The position numbers were made by a program, and so were the translations under genes. Below the pieces are notes generated by a model. It was not told the origin of the DNA, did no database searches, and saw only the letters and a list, made by a program, of their open reading frames with translations. Below, piece by piece: positions 30,233 to 41,100 of a stretch of DNA of 49,113 nt (positions within the stretch are counted from its first letter, which is position 1; every line of letters begins with the position of its first letter). The stretch spans positions 1-49,113 of the forward strand of contig NZ_JAFMPW010000020.1 in NCBI RefSeq assembly GCF_026126425.1, read 5' to 3'. The DNA comes from Muriicola sp. Z0-33 (GTDB lineage: Bacteria; Bacteroidota; Bacteroidia; Flavobacteriales; Flavobacteriaceae).

Positions 30233-31741
30233 ATGAGAGACCAGTTCAATAATTCTCGACGAATACATTTTTTAAGTTGCTTTAAATCGTTGTTTTCTAT
30301 TGGTATTTGTACATTGATTTTAAGTTGTAATGCACCCCAACAGCCCAATGTAATCTTTATTGCCGTTGACGATCTAAGGACAGAACTAGGCATTTATGGC
30401 CATTCCCAAATGAACTCCCCCAATATGGATGCAATAGCCAGACAAGGCAGCTATTTTACACATCACTATGTACATGTACCTACATGCGGGGCCTCCAGAT
30501 ATGCGCTGCTTACAGGCCTGAGACCTACCTTAGGTGTACATCTAACCAATAAGGCCATTGCATCAGAATTATCTGAAAAACCAGAAGGTGCTCATCCAGA
30601 AAGTTTTATCCACAGATTAAAACAAGAAGGTTATCATACCGTTGGTATTGGTAAAATAAGTCATTCTGCGGACGGATTACTTTATGGCTATGAAGAAGCG
30701 GTTTCTGGTAAAAGAGAACTTCCGCATAGTTGGGATGAGTTGGTATTTAATTCCGGAAAGTGGCAAACCGGATGGAACGCGTTTTTTGGATATGCTAACG
30801 GGGAAAACAGGCAAAGCCTTGGCAAACAAGTAAGGCCATATGAAAAAGGAGATGTGGATGACAAGGGTTATGTAGACGGACTCACCACCGAATTGGCCAT
30901 AGCCAAACTGCAAGATTTAAAAAAACAAAAGCAACCCTTCTTTCTGGGGGTGGGCTTTTTTAAACCCCATTTACCATTTAATGCACCAAAAAAATACTGG
31001 GAGCTCTATGACAGAGCCGCTTTTAGTATTTCGGCTAATCCCGGTATCCCCCAAAACATTAATGAACAGAGCCTGCACAACAGTGGGGAATTTAATCAGT
31101 ACGCTCTTGGCGATGAAAAGGCCGGACTTTCAACAGCGGTTTCCGATGCCTATGCCAGAAAGCTCAGGCATGCCTACTATGCCTCAGTGAGCTATATAGA
31201 TGCACAGATTGGCCGGATAAGAGAGCAGTTAAAACAGCTGAACTTAGATAAGAATACCATCATAGTAATTTGGGGCGATCACGGGTGGCACCTGGGTGAT
31301 CAACAGATCTGGGGAAAACACACCTTATTTGAAAATGCCCTAAAAAGTCCGTTGATTATTTATTCTCCATACGAATCGCATCAAAATAATAAAATTGAAA
31401 GCATTGTAGAGACTGTGGATATTTATCCTACCCTGCTGGACTTATGCGGTATTAAAGCAAAACAACAATTAGACGGAGAAAGCCTAAAGCCTCTTTTGAA
31501 TACAGCAGTTGTCTCTGACAATGCCACCGCTTATAGCTATTTTAAAAAAGGGATTTCTTTGCGCACTTCTAAATACCGATTAACTAAATATTACAGAAAA
31601 GAGTTGCCCAATATAGAATTGTACGATCATAGTGAAGAGGAACCGGAACGTAATAATATTGCAAAGGATTACCCGGAGGTAGTAAAAGAATTATTGCCGC
31701 TTTTGGAAAAAGGGAATACCGGATTATACGATGAAAAATAA
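30233..31741 (+). CDS. Sulfatase, iduronate-2-sulfatase-like lipoprotein
   Basis: A 502-residue alkaline-phosphatase-fold sulfatase. The N-terminus contains a hydrophobic stretch ending ILSCN, a lipoprotein-like signal. The metal site starts with IAVDDLRTELG; the maturation motif is CGASRYALLTG (near residue 84), whose Cys would become formylglycine, with Ala in place of the usual Pro. IVIWGDHGWHLGDQ and WGKHTLFE are further active-site parts. Order and length match iduronate-2-sulfatase-like enzymes of marine Bacteroidota, which desulfate polysaccharides. No polysaccharide-utilisation genes lie nearby. Confidence 0.88.
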   Translation: MRDQFNNSRRIHFLSCFKSLFSIGICTLILSCNAPQQPNVIFIAVDDLRTELGIYGHSQMNSPNMDAIARQGSYFTHHYVHVPTCGASRYALLTGLRPTLGVHLTNKAIASELSEKPEGAHPESFIHRLKQEGYHTVGIGKISHSADGLLYGYEEAVSGKRELPHSWDELVFNSGKWQTGWNAFFGYANGENRQSLGKQVRPYEKGDVDDKGYVDGLTTELAIAKLQDLKKQKQPFFLGVGFFKPHLPFNAPKKYWELYDRAAFSISANPGIPQNINEQSLHNSGEFNQYALGDEKAGLSTAVSDAYARKLRHAYYASVSYIDAQIGRIREQLKQLNLDKNTIIVIWGDHGWHLGDQQIWGKHTLFENALKSPLIIYSPYESHQNNKIESIVETVDIYPTLLDLCGIKAKQQLDGESLKPLLNTAVVSDNATAYSYFKKGISLRTSKYRLTKYYRKELPNIELYDHSEEEPERNNIAKDYPEVVKELLPLLEKGNTGLYDEK

Positions 31742-31792
31742 AATTTATCCTCCTATCTTGGACAAGGGAGAAAGTCGCCAAAAGTTTTTTGT

Positions 31793-31800
31793 TACTTTTG
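31793..31800 (+). promoter_or_regulatory. -7 box that decides the ppgK start
   Basis: TACTTTTG matches TAnnTTTG exactly. Transcription would begin near 31807, downstream of the earlier possible start at 31789, so translation should start at the ATG at 31837. Confidence 0.5.
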
Positions 31801-31836
31801 CCCTCGAGTAGATTTGCAACCAACCAAAAACCAAAC

Positions 31837-32580
31837 ATGGAAATTCTTGGCATAGACATTGGCGGCTCCGGAATGAAAGGCGCTATAGTAAATATTGAAA
31901 CCGGTGAAAAGGTAACTTCCAGATACCGCATTCCCACCCCAAAGTCCAGAGCTCCACAAGAGATGGCAGAAGTAGTGGCTCAGATTGTTAAATATTTTGA
32001 TTATAAAGGTCCTGTAGGTTGTGGTTTCCCAACGGTAATTAAAAAAGGAGTCTGCAAGTCTTCTGGAAATCTCCATAAAGATTGGAACAATTTAAATGTG
32101 GAAACGCTTTTTGAGGAAGCTACCGGATTAGATTTTACAGTGATTAATGATGCAGATGCAGCAGGATATGCTACAATGAACTATGGAACAGGTAAAGGGA
32201 TGCAGGGATTTGTTGTAATGATAACAATCGGTACAGGTTTGGGAAGTGGTGCTTTTTTAGATGGCAGATTACTGCCAAATTTTGAGTTGGGGCAAATTCC
32301 GTATAAAAATTATAAAAAAATTGAGACCTGGGCAGCCGGCTCAGCCATAGACAGGGAAGGTTTATCTTATGATAAATGGGGCAAACGTTTTAATAAATTC
32401 CTGGAATTGGTAGAACTCATTATTTCTCCGGATGCCATTATCCTGGGTGGAGGAGCTTCAAAAGACTTTGATGAGTACAAGCACCGTATCAAGGTAGAAA
32501 CCCCTGTAATTCCTGCAGAATTACAAAATCATGCCGGGATAATTGGCGCGGCAACTGCCTGTGCCAAGAGAACAGAATAA
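31837..32580 (+). CDS. ppgK: Polyphosphate glucokinase, ROK family
   Basis: Phosphorylates glucose with polyphosphate or ATP. With the ATG at 31837 the protein has 247 residues and opens with the phosphate-binding motif MEILGIDIGGSGMKGAIVN. It continues with GCGFPTVIKKGV, a substrate region ViNDADAAGYA with the catalytic Asp, TIGTGLGSG, and IILGGGASKDFDEY. Where many ROK proteins have a conserved ELGH, this one has ELGQ, and the ROK zinc motif is absent, as I recall for the polyphosphate-using branch. The gene stops one base before the convergent typA stop. Confidence 0.88.
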   Translation: MEILGIDIGGSGMKGAIVNIETGEKVTSRYRIPTPKSRAPQEMAEVVAQIVKYFDYKGPVGCGFPTVIKKGVCKSSGNLHKDWNNLNVETLFEEATGLDFTVINDADAAGYATMNYGTGKGMQGFVVMITIGTGLGSGAFLDGRLLPNFELGQIPYKNYKKIETWAAGSAIDREGLSYDKWGKRFNKFLELVELIISPDAIILGGGASKDFDEYKHRIKVETPVIPAELQNHAGIIGAATACAKRTE

Positions 32581-32581
32581 C

Positions 32582-34381
32582 CTAATCTATCTTATTTCTT
32601 TTTCTTTCTACCTCGGTAAGGAAGATTTTTCGCAAACGTAAATGTTTGGGCGTCACTTCTACATATTCATCTTTCTGAATATATTCCAATGCCTCTTCAA
32701 GTGAGAATTTTATTGCAGGTACAATTTTGGCTTTATCATCTGCTCCTGAAGACCTTACATTAGACAATTTCTTGGTTTTGGTAATATTGATGGTCATATC
32801 ATCTCCCCTGGAATTCTCCCCTATCACCTGGCCTTCATAAATATCCTCGCCCGGATCTACAAAGAACTTACCTCGTTCCTGTAGTTTATCAATAGAATAA
32901 GGAATGGCTTTGCCTTTTTCCATAGATACGAGCGAACCATTTTGCCGCATAGGAATATCACCTTTCATAGGCTGATACTCTAAAAAACGGTGGGCCATAA
33001 TGGCCTCTCCAGCAGTAGCAGTAAGCAATTGGTTTCGCAAGCCAATAATACCACGTGAAGGGATCATAAACTCGCATAACATTCTATTGCCCTTGGCTTC
33101 CATACTGGTCATCTCCCCTTTACGGATAGACACCATCTCAACAGCCTTTCCGGATACTTCTTCCGGTAGGTCTATGGTTAAATGTTCTACAGGTTCACAT
33201 TTTACGCCATCAATGTTCTTTATAATTACCTGGGGCTGTCCAATTTGCAATTCATAACCTTCTCTCCTCATAGTTTCTATAAGTACAGAAAGATGCAATA
33301 CCCCCCTGCCATAGACCATAAACTTCTCAGCACTATCTGTTTCTTCTACCCTTAGGGCCAGGTTCTTTTCCAACTCCCTTTCCAACCGTTCTTTAATGTG
33401 GCGTGAGGTTACAAACTTCCCATCCTGGCCAAAAAACGGACTGTCGTTAATAGTGAAGAGCATACTCATTGTAGGCTCATCAATTGCAATAGTTTGCAAG
33501 CCTTCCGGGTTTTCCAGATCAGCGATGGTATCTCCAATCTCAAAACCTTCTAGACCAACAATTGCGCATATATCTCCTGTGGCTACTTCGGTTACTTTCT
33601 TTCGGCCCATACCTTCGAAGGTAAAGAGCTCTTTAATCTTTGTTTTTACAATGCTCCCGTCTCTTTTCACCAAGGAAACCTGCTGGCCATCTTTAAGTTG
33701 ACCTCGTTTTAGCCTTCCGATGGCAATTCTTCCTGTAAAAGAAGAATAATCCAGCGAAGTGATAAGCATTTGAGTAGTACCTTCCTCAGGCACAAAGCTA
33801 GGAATGTGTTCTACCACCATTTCTAAAAGTGGCTCTATAGAAGTTGTTTGTTGTTGCCAATCTTCACTCATCCAGTTGTGCTTGGCAGAGCCGTAAACCA
33901 CCGGGAAATCTAATTGCCATTCTTCAGCACCTAATTCGAACATCAGATCAAATACTTTTTCATGTACCTCTTCTGGCGTGCAATTTTCTTTATCCACCTT
34001 ATTGATCACCACACAGGGTTTAAGGCCAAGATCTATTGCTTTTTGCAGTACAAACCTGGTTTGAGGCATAGGTCCTTCAAAAGCATCCACCAGCAATAAA
34101 ACCCCATCTGCCATATTTAATACCCGCTCTACTTCACCTCCGAAATCGGCATGGCCAGGAGTATCTATAATGTTGATTTTGGTGTCTTTGTAATTAACAG
34201 ATACATTCTTGGAAACAATGGTAATTCCCCTTTCGCGTTCCAGATCATTGTTGTCCAGAATGAGTTCACCCGTCTTTTCGTTTTCCCTGAAAAGTTGGCA
34301 AAAATGAAGGATCTTGTCTACCAGTGTAGTTTTACCATGATCTACGTGAGCAATTATCGCAATATTCTTTGTTCCTGACAT
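32582..34381 (-). CDS. typA: Ribosome-associated GTPase TypA/BipA
   Basis: A translational GTPase needed for ribosome assembly and stress or cold growth. I start it at the second methionine (34381, 599 residues, [19 protein letters not shown]) because the upstream ATG at 34402 overlaps the -7 box. G1 is [10 protein letters not shown]2 RERGITI, G3 [13 protein letters not shown]4 NKVD, followed by a beta-barrel domain, EF-G domain III-V-like parts, and the BipA-specific C-terminal domain with the loop around [17 protein letters not shown]. Length matches the family. Confidence 0.95.
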   Translation of the reverse strand: MSGTKNIAIIAHVDHGKTTLVDKILHFCQLFRENEKTGELILDNNDLERERGITIVSKNVSVNYKDTKINIIDTPGHADFGGEVERVLNMADGVLLLVDAFEGPMPQTRFVLQKAIDLGLKPCVVINKVDKENCTPEEVHEKVFDLMFELGAEEWQLDFPVVYGSAKHNWMSEDWQQQTTSIEPLLEMVVEHIPSFVPEEGTTQMLITSLDYSSFTGRIAIGRLKRGQLKDGQQVSLVKRDGSIVKTKIKELFTFEGMGRKKVTEVATGDICAIVGLEGFEIGDTIADLENPEGLQTIAIDEPTMSMLFTINDSPFFGQDGKFVTSRHIKERLERELEKNLALRVEETDSAEKFMVYGRGVLHLSVLIETMRREGYELQIGQPQVIIKNIDGVKCEPVEHLTIDLPEEVSGKAVEMVSIRKGEMTSMEAKGNRMLCEFMIPSRGIIGLRNQLLTATAGEAIMAHRFLEYQPMKGDIPMRQNGSLVSMEKGKAIPYSIDKLQERGKFFVDPGEDIYEGQVIGENSRGDDMTINITKTKKLSNVRSSGADDKAKIVPAIKFSLEEALEYIQKDEYVEVTPKHLRLRKIFLTEVERKRNKID

Positions 34382-34399
34382 AACTGTGTTTTCAGCGGG

Positions 34400-34434
34400 C
34401 AAAGATACTGCTATTTTTCTCCTTCACAGCCAAA
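34400..34434 (-). promoter_or_regulatory. Promoter of typA
   Basis: On the minus strand TTTG (34431-34434), 23 bases, TATCTTTG (34400-34407), a full match to the Bacteroidota consensus. It supports the start at 34381. Confidence 0.65.
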
Positions 34435-34523
34435 GTTATGTTATTTTTATATTGTTGATTCTGAGGCATTTTCATTGCAGCCAAATCCTCATAAAAACCA
34501 GTATCTTTACCAAAATTTTAGTG

Positions 34524-35345
34524 ATGGATTTAGCACTTATTCCTCAAATAAAACATCCTGATAGTGATAACTTTTTTCTGCTTTCAGGACCTTGTGCCAT
34601 AGAAGGCGAAGATATGGCCTTACGTATTGCCGAAAAGATAGTTGCCGTTACCGATAGATTAAAAATTCCATATGTATTCAAAGGCAGCTTTAAGAAAGCC
34701 AATCGGAGCCGGGTAGATTCTTTTACTGGTATCGGTGATGAAAAAGCGCTAAAAATCCTTAGAAAAGTTTCTGAAACCTTCAAAGTGCCTACTATCACAG
34801 ACATCCATACGGAAGAAGATGCAGCAATGGCAGCAGCCTACGTAGACGTGCTGCAGATCCCTGCATTTTTAGCCCGGCAGACAGACTTGCTGGTAGCGGC
34901 AGCCAAAACAGGCAAAGTGGTGAATATCAAAAAGGGGCAGTTTATGAGCCCGGAAAGCATGAAACATGCTGTGAATAAGATCATAGATTCTGGGAATAAG
35001 CAGGTGTGGATCACAGACCGGGGAACCATGTTTGGCTACCAGGATATGGTGGTAGATTTCAGGGGTATTCCTACTATGAAGCAATACGCCCCGGTAGTAC
35101 TGGATGTAACCCATTCTCTCCAGCAACCCAATCAGGCCTCAGGGGTTACAGGCGGACGCCCGGAACTAATTAGCACTATGGCCCGTGCAGGTATTGCCGC
35201 AGGGGTTGATGGCTTATTTATGGAAACCCATTTCGACCCAGCCAATGCCAAGAGTGATGGGGCTAATATGCTGCACCTGGATCACCTGGAAAAATTACTA
35301 ACCAACCTGGTTACGCTTCGCAGTACTGTAAATGGCCTCATTTAA
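34524..35345 (+). CDS. kdsA: 3-deoxy-D-manno-octulosonate 8-phosphate synthase
   Basis: Condenses arabinose 5-phosphate with phosphoenolpyruvate to KDO 8-phosphate for lipopolysaccharide inner core. With the ATG at 34524 the protein has 273 residues, the family length; a 46-residue upstream extension in frame looks non-coding. Motifs are LLSGPCAIEGEDMALRIAE, FKGSFKKANRSR, VDVLQIPAFLARQTDLL, KKGQFMSPESM, and the C-terminal DGLFMETHFDPANAKSDG. A near-consensus -7 box TATCTTTA lies at 34502-34509. It is divergent from typA. Confidence 0.95.
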   Translation: MDLALIPQIKHPDSDNFFLLSGPCAIEGEDMALRIAEKIVAVTDRLKIPYVFKGSFKKANRSRVDSFTGIGDEKALKILRKVSETFKVPTITDIHTEEDAAMAAAYVDVLQIPAFLARQTDLLVAAAKTGKVVNIKKGQFMSPESMKHAVNKIIDSGNKQVWITDRGTMFGYQDMVVDFRGIPTMKQYAPVVLDVTHSLQQPNQASGVTGGRPELISTMARAGIAAGVDGLFMETHFDPANAKSDGANMLHLDHLEKLLTNLVTLRSTVNGLI

Positions 35346-35392
35346 TCAATGAGCACCTCCTAACAAATTACCAATTGCTTTGTTGTCTGCTG

Positions 35393-35752
35393 TTAGGAGT
35401 AAAACTTCTTGTCTTTTACACTAAAGGCGTCCTGAAGTACTTCCACCAGGATATCATGGTTAATTTCTTCAAGGGAAGAATAACGCAATGATTTCATCAT
35501 TTTACGCCCTGCGGTGGTCATAAATTCAGGGTGAGCCGTTAAATGTGCCGCTTTCCAAAAACCGAGATCTACATAATCCCGGGCCTGGTTCAGATAGCAG
35601 AATGGCTTGCCATCCAGGTAGTAGAATGGCACCTTATATTTGTATTTTAAATCCAGGCCGGGCACAGTTTGCTCTATCACCGTTTGCAAATGCAGTAAAA
35701 TACCTCTGAAAGGTTCGGGTTGTCGTAGTATGTATTCTTCAGCAGGATTCAT
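35393..35752 (-). CDS. DUF1801 domain protein
   Basis: A 119-residue cytoplasmic protein with the DUF1801 (YdhG-like) pattern: EYILRQPEPFRGILLHLQTVI, then KYKVPFYYLDGKPFCYLN, then VDLGFWKA and LRYSSLEEIN. Function is unknown. Its start is 15 bases from the start of the divergent transglutaminase gene, so control regions must overlap coding sequence. Confidence 0.85.
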   Translation of the reverse strand: MNPAEEYILRQPEPFRGILLHLQTVIEQTVPGLDLKYKYKVPFYYLDGKPFCYLNQARDYVDLGFWKAAHLTAHPEFMTTAGRKMMKSLRYSSLEEINHDILVEVLQDAFSVKDKKFYS

Positions 35753-35767
35753 ATCTTTATAGGAACT

Positions 35768-36751
35768 ATGAAAAGAATCTGCAAGGTATTATTTTTTATG
35801 TTTTTCTTCTTTGCCGCTGCCGTATTTTCACAAAATTATACGGAGGTGGATAACAAGGTGAAGGCCTATCCGAAATTTGCTAATGTATCGGCCTTGGGTT
35901 ATCGTATAATGAACGATTTTGATGATGATACAGAGAGAGTAAGGGCTGCTTTTAGCTGGATAACGAATAATATGATCTACCAAAGAACCCTGGACGACAT
36001 TTTTCAATCCTCTCAAAAGATCACATTTACTTCGGAAGCCGGGCGCGAATACCAAATGAGGAAGTTGGTACTGAAAAGGATTAACCATGCGTTTAAAAAG
36101 AAAAAAGGAGTATGTATAGATTACTCTTTAATTCTTCACGAATTATGCCGACAGTTTGGCCTGAAAAGAAAAGTAATATTAGGAATCGCTAAGACAGATA
36201 TCGGTAATATTGATCAAAAAGATCTCTATAAAAACCACAGCTGGAATGCCGTTAAAATAGAAGGGCAATGGCGATTAATGGATCCTACCTGGGCTTCCGG
36301 ATACATAGATATAAAGAGCAATAAGTTTGTTAGGAATTTTTTGGACCATTACTTTTTTACCGAACCTGCCGAATTTGTAAAACACCACCTGCCTTCTAAA
36401 CCAGAATGGCAATTATTAAAAGAACCCATCAGTGCCAAAACCTTTTTTAATGCCCCTATTTTTCTGCCGGATTATTTTAAAACTGGGATAGCTCTATCGT
36501 CCGCTACCAGCGGAATTCTAAAATCGTCCAAAAAGAGTAAGAACATCATACATTTTGACGAATTACCCCGCTATCATTTAATGTTCTATTCTATCAACGG
36601 CTCAGCCGATCTTAAAAAACTGAACTTCAAAAAAGTAGATAAAAGTGCGTATATCTCAAAGATCAGACTTAGGCGAAAACTCAAAAAGAACAGCAATTAC
36701 CTTACTATATTTCACAAATCCAAGGCTATCCTAAACTTTAAAATTGAATAA
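35768..36751 (+). CDS. Transglutaminase-like domain secreted protein
   Basis: A 327-residue protein with a signal peptide (MKRICKVLFFMFFFFAAAVFSQ). The transglutaminase-like/cysteine protease core shows the Cys in KKKGVCIDYSLILHELCRQ (near residue 115), the His in NHSWNAVKIEGQWRLMDPTW and the Asp of that last segment. The C-terminal 120 residues are basic and lack a known domain. Related proteins in flavobacteria are exported and of unknown substrate. A TATCTTTA element at 35752-35759 would give an almost leaderless mRNA. Confidence 0.87.
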   Translation: MKRICKVLFFMFFFFAAAVFSQNYTEVDNKVKAYPKFANVSALGYRIMNDFDDDTERVRAAFSWITNNMIYQRTLDDIFQSSQKITFTSEAGREYQMRKLVLKRINHAFKKKKGVCIDYSLILHELCRQFGLKRKVILGIAKTDIGNIDQKDLYKNHSWNAVKIEGQWRLMDPTWASGYIDIKSNKFVRNFLDHYFFTEPAEFVKHHLPSKPEWQLLKEPISAKTFFNAPIFLPDYFKTGIALSSATSGILKSSKKSKNIIHFDELPRYHLMFYSINGSADLKKLNFKKVDKSAYISKIRLRRKLKKNSNYLTIFHKSKAILNFKIE

Positions 36752-36789
36752 TAATCCATAACTATAAAGATTAACCCAAAACCCTTCAA

Positions 36790-37905
36790 ATGAAAAAATT
36801 ACTATTGCTAAGTCTTAGTTTATTTGTATTTAGCGCCCTGCAAGGGCAGAGTCATTCACATGGCGGAGCCCAGCCAATTACCTATCCGGACATTCCGGGT
36901 TACAAAACCCTCAAGGCAGATTTACACATTCATTCGGTGTTTTCTGATGGTAATGTCTGGCCCACTATAAGGGTGCAGGAAGCCCTTAGAGAAGATCTTG
37001 ACGCCATTTCACTCACAGAGCATCTTGAATACCAACCCCACCTGGATGATATTCCCCATCCAGACAGGAACAGGGCCTACAATCTGGCAATGGAGGAAGC
37101 AAAAGAGCACGAACTGATCATTGTACACGGTTCGGAAATTACGCGCTCCGCACCCGAAGGTCATAGCAATGCAGTTTTTATCACGGATGCCAATTTATTA
37201 TTGAACGATAAGGCTGAGGATGCTTTTGCTGCTGCCAAAGCTCAAAATGCCTTTGTCTTCTGGAACCACCCCGCATGGTACGCCCAAAGCCCGGAAGGGA
37301 ATCCGATATTGAGCGACTTTCAAAAAGAGCGAATTAAAAATGGGGAACTTCACGGAATAGAGGTGATCAACTCTGTAGACTATGCTGAAGAATCCCTTGC
37401 GCTGGCTCTGGAACAGAACCTGACTATCATGGGCACCAGTGATGTGCATGGACTCATTGACTGGGATTATACGGAAAAAGGGAAGCACCGCCCAATTACC
37501 CTGGTATTTGCAAAAGACAAGAGTACAGCAAGTTTGCAGGAAGCCCTGTTTGCGGGCAGAACCGTTGCTGCCTATAACTCTATTTTGGTTGGGAGAGCAG
37601 AATATCTGAAACCCTTAATTAAGTCTAGTATAATTGTAGAAAAAGCCACCTATATTCCCAAAACCACTATATTGAAAATAGAGTTGAAGAATGTTTCGAG
37701 TGGCAATTTGCTCTTTGAAAACCAAATGCCATATACTTTTTACAGTAATTCGCCTGTTTTTGAGATCCCCGCTGGCGGCAGCTACACCCTAAATGTAAAA
37801 ACCCTTGAGATCAAAGATGGCATTGAACTAAAACTAAAGGCCCTTAAAGCCTATTCTGCTCCAAAAGAACAAGCGGTGATTAGCTGGGATATTGCAGTAG
37901 AGTAA
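36790..37905 (+). CDS. PHP domain phosphodiesterase-like secreted protein (Sb-PDE type)
   Basis: A 371-residue protein with a signal peptide (MKKLLLLSLSLFVFSALQGQ), then a PHP metal-hydrolase domain (about residues 36-270) with LKADLHIHSVFSDG, DAISLTEHLEYQ, VHGSEITR, FWNHPAW and MGTSDVHGL, which supply metal ligands. The C-terminal 100 residues form a beta-rich domain. The layout agrees with the flavobacterial Sb-PDE family, described for sphingobacterial phosphodiesterase. It probably acts in the periplasm. A His-rich SHSHGG follows the signal. Confidence 0.88.
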   Translation: MKKLLLLSLSLFVFSALQGQSHSHGGAQPITYPDIPGYKTLKADLHIHSVFSDGNVWPTIRVQEALREDLDAISLTEHLEYQPHLDDIPHPDRNRAYNLAMEEAKEHELIIVHGSEITRSAPEGHSNAVFITDANLLLNDKAEDAFAAAKAQNAFVFWNHPAWYAQSPEGNPILSDFQKERIKNGELHGIEVINSVDYAEESLALALEQNLTIMGTSDVHGLIDWDYTEKGKHRPITLVFAKDKSTASLQEALFAGRTVAAYNSILVGRAEYLKPLIKSSIIVEKATYIPKTTILKIELKNVSSGNLLFENQMPYTFYSNSPVFEIPAGGSYTLNVKTLEIKDGIELKLKALKAYSAPKEQAVISWDIAVE

Positions 37906-37931
37906 TCAGCTCATCCGGAAGATATTTATAT

Positions 37932-37966
37932 AAAGGGTATTGCCACTATGGAAATGCCCTTTTTTT
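37932..37966 (+). terminator. Intrinsic terminator
   Basis: Stem AAAGGGTATT with AAATGCCCTTT (one G-U pair), then a T run to 37966. It ends the PHP gene transcript. Confidence 0.75.
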
Positions 37967-38129
37967 AAGGCGCTATTCTATTAATTGGCATGATGACTTT
38001 TGTTTTCCAATTGCTGTAACCCTGTTCGGATATCATCGTCCTATTTACATTATCACATTCCTGTTAATAGTATATTTTTCACTATTTTCAGCGCTTCATA
38101 ATTAAAAATCGATCTTAAAACTACACAGC

Positions 38130-41100
38130 ATGAAAAAAATCACATTCTTAATTATTGTTTTTGCTTTTATCTTCCAGGGAAATGCCCAGATCAATGCCAA
38201 GCTCATGAAATTCATGGATATTTCGGCCAATCAGATCGCATTTGTCTACGGCGGGGACATTTGGATAGTATCCAAAACCGGAGGTACAGCAATACAACTT
38301 ACCCACTCACCAGGCGAAGAATCCTGGCCGCGAATTTCACCAGATGGCACTGAAATAGCCTATACCGCAAGCTACAGGGGCAATTCTGATGTTTATGTGG
38401 TACCTATTAAAGGTGGAGTACCCAAACGAGTAACCTATGTGTCTTATGCAGACAGAATGGTAGAGTGGCACCCGGATGGCCAACAATTACTTATAGCTTC
38501 CAGGAGAGAAACCATTACTCCCAGAGTAAACCAGTTTTATATGGTGAGTAAAAATGGTGGCTTTGCCAAAAAATTGGCGGTGCCCTATGGAGAATTGGCC
38601 AGCTTTTCTGAAGATGGCAGCCAACTGGCCTACATTACCAAAATAACCGAAAACTATCCGTTTAAAAGGTATAGGGGCGGACTAACTTCGGACATTATTA
38701 TCTATAATCTGAAGACCAACACGGCCGAGAATATTACCAATAATACGGCCAATGACGGGAAACCAGCCTGGGCTGGGAACAAGATATATTTCCTATCAGA
38801 CCAGGGCAGTGCGTTAAGAAGTAATATTTGGTCCTATGATACCACAAGCAAACAAACTTCCCAGGTGACCAGTTTTACCGACTTTGATATTTCTTACCTC
38901 TCTGCCGGGCCAAATGACCTGGTCTTTGAAAATGGTGGAAAGTTATATACGATGGATTTGTCTACCGAGCAGTACAATGAAGTTTCGGTAAACATTATCA
39001 GCGACCTCAGCGTAGAAATGACAAAAATGCAAAAGGTAGACAAAGCGATCAGAAATATGTCTCCTTCCCCTTCCGGGAAAAGGGTTGTTTTTGAAGCAAG
39101 AGGAGAGTTATTCAACGTACCGGTGAAGGAAGGTTTTGTGCAAAACATTACAAGATCCAGCGGGGCTTTTGACCATGACCCCTCCTGGTCTCCGGATGGG
39201 AATCATGTTGCATATTGGAGTGATACCTCCGGGGAATATGAGATATACCTGCAAAACACCAGAAAGGATTCCAGAGCAGTGAAGCTTACAAGTCGTGGCA
39301 ACGGTTATGGCTACGCCCTTTACTGGTCTCCGGACAGTAAAAAAATTGCATTTATAGATGAGAAAAACGATATCAGTATCATAGATGTAATAAGCGGAGA
39401 ATTAGTCAAAGCAGATAATTACAACTGGAATTACGGGCACAATGGAAGGTATTCTTACCCTATCAGCTGGTCTCCGGATTCTAAATATATCACTTATACC
39501 ACCGGACAGGAAAATTCTAATGATGCCATATTTATCTATAGTCTGGACAGCAAGAAAACGCAAAAGGTAACCAGTGGCTTTTATTCGGACTCTGGCCCGA
39601 TATTTAGCGCGGACGGCAAATACCTCTTCTTCCTGACAGATAGAAACCTGCAGCCGCAGTATAGCGATTTAGGTGATGGTACCTGGATATATCCCAACAG
39701 TACCCACCTGGCAGCAATTAGTTTAACCAAAGACGCTGACTACCTTTTAAAACCCAAGAACGATGCAATAGCTCCTGAAAAAAAAGAAGAGGATAAAAAG
39801 GCAGATGCTGGTAAGAAATCCAAAGAAAAGGACAAGGATAAGAAAGAGGAAAAAAAGGAAGTAACGGTTAAAATAGACTGGGACAATATGGAGAGCAGGG
39901 TAGTAATACTTCCTCCCAAACCGGGGAATATTGGAAGTCTCATGGCTTTTGAAAATAAAATTGTCTACAGGAGATTTCCAAATACCGGGGCTGCCAATGG
40001 CAAACCCGCTCTAATGTTCTACGACTTAAAAGAGCGTGAAGAAAAAAACATTATGACTGGGGTACAAAGTGCTGTGGCCACTGCCGATGATAAGAGTATT
40101 TTAGTAAGCAGTAACGGCAAATACGGCTTTATTAAGCCAGATGCTGATCAGAAGATAAAAGACCCTATCCCTACCGGCGATTTGGTAATGCAGCTTAACC
40201 CCAGGGAAGAATGGACACAGATCTTTAATGACACCTGGAGAAGACACAGAGATTTTTTCTATGATGAAGATATGCATCAGGTAGACTGGGATGGACTAAA
40301 AGCAAGATACGGGGGGCTAATAAAAGATGCCAGAACCCGCTGGGATATCAGCACCATCCAATCTAACCTGGCAGCAGAGCTCAGTGCAGGCCATACCTAT
40401 ACTTTTGGTGGGGATACAGAACGTGCCCCTAATATTAGAACCGGCTTTTTAGGGATAGACTGGGAGCTCAACAATAACAAATACCGCATTAAAAGAATCG
40501 TAAAGCCAGCGGCCTGGGATACTGAAATAAGATCTCCCTTTGACCATTCCGGGGTTGGGGTAAAAGAAGGCGATTATATTCATGCAGTAAATGGTGTGGC
40601 GGTAAAAGCCGATAAAGATCCCTATGCTGCTTTTGAAGGTTTAAATGGGAAAACGGTGGAGCTTAAAATAAGCAGTAGTGGAAATCTGGCAGATGCCAAA
40701 AAGGTATTGGTAAAATGTCTTAATCAGGGAGATGAACAAACCTTGAGGTATTTAGAATGGATAGAACATAACCGTAAAATGGTAGATAAACTATCTGATG
40801 GAAAACTTGGTTATGTATATATGTCTAATACTGGGAACAGAGGGCAATTGGAGTTGGTAAAAATGTACTACGGCCAGTTAGACAAGAAAGGGTTTATCAT
40901 TGATGAGCGTTTTAATGGCGGCGGACAATTGGCAGACAGATTCCTGGAGTTATTGCAGCGGCCAGTAGTATATAATCTGTATTGGAGACATGGGAAGAGC
41001 CATACCTGGCCAGTAAAGGCCAATACAGGTCCTATGGGGATGTTGATTAATGGTTGGGCAGGATCTGGAGGAGACGGCCTTCCATGGGCATTCCAGGAAC

